From JBCDBW01 sp039182965 (lineage in GTDB: Bacteria; Verrucomicrobiota; Verrucomicrobiia; Verrucomicrobiales; DEV007), in the NCBI GenBank assembly GCA_039182965.1, contig JBCDBW010000142.1, forward strand, positions 1-9,284: 9,284 bases of DNA, written 5' to 3'. The notes beneath the pieces were generated by a model. That model saw only the letters and a list, made by a program, of their open reading frames with translations, made no database searches and had not been told where the DNA came from. Of this stretch, positions 5,501 through 9,284 are shown in pieces (positions within the stretch are counted from its first letter, which is position 1; each line of letters opens with the position of its first letter). A program made the translations under genes and the position numbers.

Positions 5501-8051
5501 GGATTTTGGGGATGGCACTCCTGTGACGGCTTGGCGTGCTCTTGATGCGAACATCAGTCATACTTATGCCGGTAACGGGCACTACTCGGTTTTAGTCCAG
5601 GTGCGGGACGGCAGCGCGACTCCGCAGATTATTTCAAAATCGTTTGTTGTCACCGTTGCCTCCGCTCCTGCGGGCGCGGCTCCCACAAAGGCGAGTCAGA
5701 TTATCTGTGATGAGGCGAACCGTCGGGTTTACTGCGTCAATCCCGATAACGACACCGTCACCGTCATCAACGCGGACACGCTGGCCAAAGTTCTTGAGTT
5801 TCCTGTTGGAAAGGACCCTCGCAGTGTTGCCCAGGACAGTGCCGGCAATCTTTGGATTACCTGTCTGGATGACGACACGCTGGAAGTGCGCAGCCGGACC
5901 ACCGGTGTCTTGATCGACACGATTGTTTTTCATCGTGGTTCACGTCCCCACGATGTCGTTTTCAATAATCTCAAGAGTTTTGCTTACGTGACTTTGAAGG
6001 GGAGCGGTCGCGTTGTTCGCATAGACGGTTCGACGAGGCAGGTTAATGCCGACCTGGATGCGGGGCCCAATCCGACGGCGATTGCGATGGCTTCCGGAAA
6101 CGACGAGTTTCTCGTGACACGGTTCATCTCCCCGGACACCAGTGGGGAAGTGCGTTCTTTTGACAATGCGGACAACGGGGGGATTGGCTTTCAGCAGACT
6201 ATCACGCTTGCGGAAGATACCACCGCTGCGGATGACGGTGTAACCGGCCGCGGGCTACCGAATTACCTGGCGGATGTCGCGATTGATCCATTTGGTCAGT
6301 TCGCTTGGGTTACGTCGAAGAAGGACAATATTGCCCGGGGACACTTTCGGGACGGCTTGGCACTTACGGCTGACACCACTGTTCGCGCTATTGTTTCCAA
6401 GATCAACCTGGCCACGAACACGGAGGTCTTTGGGGACCGCATCGATATCGATGATCGTTCACAGCCGAGCGCGTTGGCGTTTTCTCCCCTTGGAGACTAT
6501 CTTTTTGCGGCCCTACAGGGGAGCAACGAGGTCAAGGTTATCGACACCTTCTCGGGCGGGATCGTGGCCACTCTTTCGACCGGGCTTGCGCCCCAAGGGC
6601 TCTGCGTCGACGGGTCCACCAGCCGGCTGTTCATCAAGAACCTAACGGATCGGACCGTTACCGTCCACGATCTCACGCTTGGGCTTGAGGAGGGAGATTT
6701 CTCGACACCTGCTCTTGCGAGCATTGGAACCGTTGCCGTCGAAGCGATGGCGGCCGATGTTCTTCTAGGCAAGCAAGTGTTTTACAATGCCGCCGATCCT
6801 CGGATGGGTTTCGCTTACATCAGCTGTGCCGTTTGTCATCAGGACGGCGATGACGACGGGCGCACCTGGGACTTTACGGATCGTGGTGAGGGGTTGCGCA
6901 ACACCACCAACTTGCGAGGGCGCGCGGGGATGGCGCATGGAAACGTGCATTGGAGCGGTAACTTTGACGAGATACAGGATTTCGAAGTTGATATGGTAGA
7001 CGCCTTTGGTGGCACGGGGTTTTTGGCGGGTGCCGGCGGTCCCAATCCTCCTCTTGGTGACGCCAATGCCAACCGGAGTTCGGAGTTGGATGCCTTAGCG
7101 GCGTATGTGGTTTCGTTGGGCGCGGATTCGGTCGAGAAGAGTCCCCATCGGAACGCGGATGATTCGCTGACCCTGGCGGGATCGGTGGGCAAGGGTTTGT
7201 TCGAGGGGACGCTCGTTCCGGCATCGGGGAATGCACTCAGTTGTGTCGTTTGTCATAGTCCGGCGACGGGATTTACGGACAGCACGGTGGGCAATGGCGC
7301 AGGGGGGACGGTGACCTTGCATGATGTGGGGACGATCAAGGCGTCGTCGGGAGAGCGGCTCGGGGGTGGAGCGGGGTCGCTAACGGGAATCGATACGCCG
7401 ACCTTGATGGGGCTGCATGCAGCGGGGCCTTATCTGCATGACGGCAGTGCGGCGACGATCGCGGCGGTGTTTGATCAGTTTGATGCGGGCGCGACGCTGG
7501 GACAGGACGGGTCGGCGCATGATTTATCGACGACGGGTTATGACCTGACGGCGGCGGAGAAGGGCAACTTGGTTGCGTATTTGATGGAGATTGATGGGAC
7601 GGCGGAGGTGCCGGCAGCGCCGGAGGCTGTGTTCCGGCATCATTGGGTGCTGAATGCGGGCGGGTCGGAGGATTTCCATGATTGGTCAGGCAATGGCGTG
7701 GCGAATATATTGTATTTTCTCTTTGGGCTGGGTGATCCCAACAACCCTGCGGTGACCGGTCTTGTGCTTGGCGGGAGTCCGGGGGCGGGGCTGCCTTTGC
7801 TGGAGGACGAGGGGAACGGGACTTATACTTACAGCTATGTGCGTCATCAGACGCAGACTGATTTTGATTACGTGATTCTAACGAGCAGTGATTTGTCGGT
7901 TTGGGAGGATGTGGATGAAGTGACGACGTCGTATCGGCCGACCGCGACGACGACGACCTCGTTGGGGGGTGGGTACGAGATTCGGCATCTGCATTTCAAC
8001 ATACGGGGCACTCCGAGTTTCTTCACGATCAAGGTGGAACCGGCGCCTTGA
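2523..8051 (+). CDS. Giant exported multidomain protein: LamG x2, LVIVD-like propeller, Big_5, PKD, YVTN propeller, di-heme cytochrome c peroxidase/MauG-like domain
   Basis: The product has 1842 residues. A signal peptide covers 1 to about 30-33 (cleavage near SSAHSA). Two LamG/concanavalin-like domains (35-260 and 269-491) are tandem copies sharing NPVTQWDDQSG, TGLDFGATRN and GLVGEV. Residues about 500-835 hold LVIVD-type propeller repeats (WDISNPAAPV at 554, YDISDPTAPI at 683, VDFSDPSNL at 737). A Big_5-like Ig domain spans about 845-949 and a PKD domain about 957-1045 (WDFGDGTP at 993). A YVTN-type propeller follows at about 1056-1386. Residues 1413-1692 resemble di-heme cytochrome c peroxidase/MauG: LGKQVFY, first heme C1435/C1438/H1439, RNTTNLRG, second heme C1574/C1577/H1578, and TPTLMGLHAAGPYLHDGS. 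The last 138 residues, from 1704, are a verrucomicrobial-type C-terminal module. It is probably a periplasmic or surface redox protein with adhesive or scaffold parts. Whether it is a peroxidase, an oxidase of a protein or sugar, or only an electron carrier cannot be decided. No frameshift is seen; codon style varies along the gene. Confidence 0.92.
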   Translation: MYRRISVTAKALLCVALSLMACCVCFLSSAHSAEIQHLDASIGFSVTGSNPVTQWDDQSGTGNHALQDIGIVNYPSGVTFASGLTGLDFGATRNGLQLFTSAESDSWLDQSSGNGFCVFVALRVTTAGGTITNDILGNSSGQGSGFFGLRILGGGSMRAYLGGTTVTQGGAPAVAGDSIVLSFRYDPVAGEFRFWDSKNTTANFGLVAAADFSNGTDVRLGTINNGSRFLDGLVGEVIVHDTSLSLVEVQQIETALAAKWTEPPPTPAIQHLDASVPASVAGNPVTQWDDQSGNSNHAIPHVGNVGFPGVMTFESGRTGLDFGATRNSLELFSAGGSDAWLDQRSGNGFTVLVVFKSAANISNWNDIIGNSSSVGSGFGMRYSSNGSPQIYLGGMQISPGGQDIADGDTIVYSFRYDPGTSEMRFWESKNAVVVTNTVAPADFSTANPVRLGTMTNGSRYLDGLVGEVLVYDIALELDELSELQNDLVKEWITGDDGPGFPNVPQVEGSELGSFWADPIDRDVRTVVLDYVDGYVLADTRALATDGSSHSHQVWDISNPAAPVEVARSGAARGMHKSEVFLPNHRVNQTGNDYYNVSDMLNITGETPPGYVIGSRGGRSTYLLPYHYYSGLADSRLEIADARVSTAAIATLNDHGFVGFPIPIGNLLIVSGIRGQDTRAVATYDISDPTAPILLDLISGNDPVWTEDAPAYEAFVWKNYIVLPNVVGSGTGDDCAFVDFSDPSNLRWVLKTNGDGTFSTGLPGRTRYAQFQDNIMFLGGGKYDMTPLDSDLEPTLLDTYLDQAGEYMLPLGNLIVSAENSEQGNIPDAAGPYPAKIYAHQAAPDTNAPTVAYHSPAAGATNQHIKSRIGVIIHETLDYATINPMTFRVFPVAGGPDVAGTLNASDKDILTFTPHADLLPGTTYRVSLEAGGIADAAGNTIAGYTFDFTTAGGGGPPPILITDVSSTPYPATAGVVTNLSVVASGGAPSLEYRWDFGDGTPVTAWRALDANISHTYAGNGHYSVLVQVRDGSATPQIISKSFVVTVASAPAGAAPTKASQIICDEANRRVYCVNPDNDTVTVINADTLAKVLEFPVGKDPRSVAQDSAGNLWITCLDDDTLEVRSRTTGVLIDTIVFHRGSRPHDVVFNNLKSFAYVTLKGSGRVVRIDGSTRQVNADLDAGPNPTAIAMASGNDEFLVTRFISPDTSGEVRSFDNADNGGIGFQQTITLAEDTTAADDGVTGRGLPNYLADVAIDPFGQFAWVTSKKDNIARGHFRDGLALTADTTVRAIVSKINLATNTEVFGDRIDIDDRSQPSALAFSPLGDYLFAALQGSNEVKVIDTFSGGIVATLSTGLAPQGLCVDGSTSRLFIKNLTDRTVTVHDLTLGLEEGDFSTPALASIGTVAVEAMAADVLLGKQVFYNAADPRMGFAYISCAVCHQDGDDDGRTWDFTDRGEGLRNTTNLRGRAGMAHGNVHWSGNFDEIQDFEVDMVDAFGGTGFLAGAGGPNPPLGDANANRSSELDALAAYVVSLGADSVEKSPHRNADDSLTLAGSVGKGLFEGTLVPASGNALSCVVCHSPATGFTDSTVGNGAGGTVTLHDVGTIKASSGERLGGGAGSLTGIDTPTLMGLHAAGPYLHDGSAATIAAVFDQFDAGATLGQDGSAHDLSTTGYDLTAAEKGNLVAYLMEIDGTAEVPAAPEAVFRHHWVLNAGGSEDFHDWSGNGVANILYFLFGLGDPNNPAVTGLVLGGSPGAGLPLLEDEGNGTYTYSYVRHQTQTDFDYVILTSSDLSVWEDVDEVTTSYRPTATTTTSLGGGYEIRHLHFNIRGTPSFFTIKVEPAP
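2625..3302 (+). repeat. LamG-like repeat copy 1 (protein-level tandem duplication)
   Basis: Encodes residues 35-260 of the giant protein, opening IQHLDAS and closing near KWTEPP. It aligns end to end with the copy at 3327-3995. Shared blocks are NPVTQWDDQSG, TGLDFGATRN, SGNGF, FRYDP, RLGT.(N)NGSR and LDGLVGEV. The DNA has drifted, with many third-position changes, so the duplication is not recent. Confidence 0.88.
3327..3995 (+). repeat. LamG-like repeat copy 2 (protein-level tandem duplication)
   Basis: Encodes residues 269-491 and is separated from copy 1 by a short Pro-rich linker (EPPPTPA). Domains of this type are beta-sandwich lectin-like folds that often bind glycans or act as adhesion modules. 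A binding role here is inferred from the fold only. Confidence 0.88.
6825..6839 (+). other. Heme c binding motif 1 (CAVCH)
   Basis: C1435, C1438 and H1439 of the giant protein form a canonical CXXCH for covalent heme c. It follows LGKQVFY and precedes a run with DRGEGLRNTTNLRG and HWSGNFDEIQDF, an order like the N-terminal heme domain of bacterial di-heme peroxidases. Confidence 0.9.
7242..7256 (+). other. Heme c binding motif 2 (CVVCH)
   Basis: C1574, C1577 and H1578 form the second CXXCH, 139 residues after the first, a spacing close to that of di-heme peroxidases. TPTLMGL with PYLHDGS (His at 1639) follows about 50-60 residues later. That matches the conserved region after the C-terminal heme in the CCP/MauG family. 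The sixth ligand of either heme cannot be fixed by eye. Confidence 0.9.
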
Positions 8052-8058
8052 ATTGAAG

Positions 8059-8086
8059 GACCACCCGCTCCGCCGGGTTGGTGGTC
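8059..8086 (+). terminator. Hairpin after the giant gene, possible terminator without a T-tract
   Basis: GACCACC (8059-8065) pairs perfectly with GGTGGTC (8080-8086) around a 14-base GC-rich loop. It begins 8 bases after the TGA of the giant gene, where a terminator is expected between convergent units. No run of T follows on the plus strand and no clear run on the minus strand, so it may act with Rho, protect a 3' end, or have no role. Confidence 0.35.
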
Positions 8087-8140
8087 GAGAGGTTGGGGTG
8101 GTGGAGACGCGCGCGAGCGGAGAGATCAGCCGGTTGGGTT

Positions 8141-8262
8141 TCAGTAGATACTCAGGAACCAGAGTTCGGGGGCTCGGGTGATGTAGAGGATTTTGCCTTC
8201 GGGCTGAAGCAGGCGTTGGTGTAGTCGAAGTCGCTATTGCGAGCGATCTCTTCGGCTATTCT
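8141..8262 (-). pseudogene. Frameshifted C-terminal coding remnant, sialidase/BNR-like
   Basis: Read on the minus strand, one frame gives AEEIARNSDFDYTNACFSP and then loses sense. The next frame takes over with EGKILYITRAPELW, then FLSIY and a stop (8141-8143). Joined, the two halves give a protein-like string containing FSPEGKILYIT, a motif typical of beta-propeller strands in BNR/sialidase-like exported enzymes. One missing C in the C-run at about 8201-8203 explains the break. There is no start codon: the frame is closed by TGA (8263-8265) inside the end of the EF-hand gene, so the 5' part of the ancestral gene is gone. The family is a resemblance only. A base-calling error could account for the frameshift but not for the missing 5' end. 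Confidence 0.5.
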
Positions 8263-8999
8263 TCATCGCCTTCCGCATTGATGAGGCGGGCGACGTAGGC
8301 GGCGGTCTCTGTTTCGTTGAGGGATCCGTTCTTGTCGCTGTCGGCCCGTTTGAACCTCGTGGCGGTGTGGCTTCCGCCGTCGAAGGTTTTGCCGAACTCG
8401 TCTTGGTTGAGGCTGCCATTGCCATCGGCATCGCCTTGAGCGAACCATTCGGCAGGGGATTGGCGGGAAAATTTCCACCACGTGACGTTTGCGAGGAGGT
8501 TGGAGAATTCGTTTTCGTCGAGGAGGCCGTCAGCGTCCTCATCATGACCTTGAAATCTGTCAGGGCCGTGCTTGGGGGAGTGGTAGATGGAGCGGCTCAT
8601 TTCGACGTAATCGATTCCGCGGTCGCCATTGGCGTCGGCTGCTGAGAAAATGGTTTCCTCGTCCATGGAAGTGCGCTCAGGACCGAGTGGCGCGCTTTCT
8701 TCCAAGGGGAGCGTAAGCTTCAGGTATTTCGTGTTGTTTCCTTTAAGGCTGGCCTTGGCGCCGTAGCCCACCGTGAGTTCGCGCGCTTTTTTGGGCATGC
8801 CTACGAAGGCGACCTTGGTTCCTTCCGGGATCGGTATGACTCGTTGGTAGCCGCCTTCCTGGAGAATGGTGACGCTTTCTTCATCGTCGCCGACGGCGAT
8901 GACTTTTCCGACGACGATGGGGCTATTGGGGCCTTTGCTATTGGACTCGGCATTGGCGGCGCTGAGGCAGGCGAGGAGAAAGAGCAGGGTGAGGCGCAT
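8256..8999 (-). CDS. Secreted four-EF-hand protein with N-terminal beta domain
   Basis: The protein has 247 residues. Residues 1-17 (MRLTLLFLLACLSAANA) are a signal peptide. Residues about 27-96 form a small beta-rich domain (VVGKVIAVGDDEESVTIL, later GTKVAFV and GYGAKASLKG). It looks like the short OB/SH3-like domains found in other exported proteins, but I cannot name it firmly. Four 12-residue calcium loops follow: 122-133 (DANGDRGIDYVE), 153-164 (DEDADGLLDENE), 190-201 (DADGNGSLNQDE) and 220-231 (DSDKNGSLNETE). All have Asp at position 1 and Glu at position 12, so all four look able to bind calcium. The start is 36 bases after the DUF1501 stop on the same strand, which suggests one transcript; no clear Shine-Dalgarno is seen. 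The likely role is calcium-dependent structure or partner binding outside the cytoplasm. No catalytic motif is visible. Confidence 0.9.
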   Translation of the reverse strand: MRLTLLFLLACLSAANAESNSKGPNSPIVVGKVIAVGDDEESVTILQEGGYQRVIPIPEGTKVAFVGMPKKARELTVGYGAKASLKGNNTKYLKLTLPLEESAPLGPERTSMDEETIFSAADANGDRGIDYVEMSRSIYHSPKHGPDRFQGHDEDADGLLDENEFSNLLANVTWWKFSRQSPAEWFAQGDADGNGSLNQDEFGKTFDGGSHTATRFKRADSDKNGSLNETETAAYVARLINAEGDEE

Positions 9000-9035
9000 G
9001 GTTCGTGCTGATTGAGGGATGGGCGAAGCGTTTTC

Positions 9036-9284
9036 TCAGGCGAAGACGTCGGTTACCGGGGTGGCCCTTTCACCGCCGATGTAGAAGGGGCGGCCCGATG
9101 GAGAGTAGGCGGGGTCTTTGAGGGGGAGGCCGGCGGCCCAGCCGATGGTGGCATGGAAATCGGGGACGGTGACGGGTTTGCTTGGGCGGTCGCCCTTTGA
9201 ACCACTGCTGCCATGGACGTAGCCTCGTTTTACTCCGCCCCCGGCGAGGACGGTGGTGAAACAGATCGGGTAGTGGTTTCGTCC
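9036..9284 (-). CDS. DUF1501 family protein, C-terminal 82 residues only
   Basis: The gene runs off the right edge of the window, and its last 82 codons plus TGA are present. The peptide opens GRNHYPICFT and carries LAGGGVKRG, YVHGSSGSKGD, PVTVPDFHATIGWAAGLP and GRPFYIGGERATPVTDVFA. This is the typical end of DUF1501 proteins, which belong to the alkaline-phosphatase/sulfatase-like superfamily and are abundant in Planctomycetota and Verrucomicrobiota. Their biochemical role is not established. They usually follow a gene for a DUF1549/DUF1553 cytochrome-type protein, which would then lie just right of this window. The EF-hand gene follows it in the same direction. Confidence 0.88.
   Translation of the reverse strand, partial: GRNHYPICFTTVLAGGGVKRGYVHGSSGSKGDRPSKPVTVPDFHATIGWAAGLPLKDPAYSPSGRPFYIGGERATPVTDVFA

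Noticed and set aside
4251..5582. Long minus-strand open frame of 443 codons inside the giant gene
   Set aside because: It is Arg/Lys/Ile-rich with no domain-like pattern or signal peptide. It is antisense to clear LVIVD, Big_5 and PKD coding sequence, so it is a shadow frame.
8256..8645. Other-frame readings across the EF-hand gene
   Set aside because: They run through four perfect EF-hand loops in the chosen frame and show only biased low-complexity peptides.

Overview
The window looks like chromosomal DNA of a Verrucomicrobiota bacterium, with Planctomycetota as the main alternative. The signs are a DUF1501-family C-terminus, an exported S1 sulfatase, a secreted EF-hand protein, and a very large exported multidomain protein. 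That protein ends in a module (DWSGNGVANILYFLFGL) of the kind seen at the C-termini of verrucomicrobial exported proteins. The taxonomic call is inference from protein style, not from a marker gene. All four genes whose N-termini lie in the window start with signal-peptide-like sequences, so this is envelope or secretion territory.

Layout, left to right. (1) Positions 1-75, minus strand: the first 25 codons of an exported protein that continues outside the window. Its start overlaps the sulfatase stop by 4 bases (ATGA). (2) 72-2270, minus: a 732-residue type I sulfatase with a formylglycine-type active site (CSPTR) and an extra C-terminal beta-rich domain. (3) 2271-2522: a divergent intergenic region with a G-rich tract and a good Shine-Dalgarno for the plus-strand gene. 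(4) 2523-8051, plus: a 1842-residue exported protein with signal peptide, two tandem LamG-like domains, an LVIVD-like propeller, an Ig-like (Big_5) domain, a PKD domain, a YVTN-type propeller, a di-heme cytochrome c peroxidase/MauG-like domain (CAVCH and CVVCH) and the C-terminal module. (5) 8052-8262: a hairpin just after the stop, then a short frameshifted minus-strand coding remnant with a sialidase/BNR-like look. (6) 8256-8999, minus: a secreted protein with a small N-terminal beta domain and four EF-hands. (7) 9036-9284, minus: the C-terminal 82 residues of a DUF1501 protein.

How the parts may fit. The sulfatase and the truncated leftmost gene form one minus-strand unit. DUF1501 and the EF-hand gene form another, 36 bases apart. 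The giant plus-strand gene is divergent from the first and convergent with the second. Sulfatases and DUF1501 proteins both belong to the alkaline-phosphatase-like superfamily, and in these phyla DUF1501 genes usually follow a DUF1549/DUF1553 cytochrome gene. A reasonable but unproven reading is a surface system for handling sulfated polymers, with a separately transcribed giant di-heme redox protein. The giant fusion protein is the most unusual item. No RNA gene, mobile element or CRISPR array was seen.
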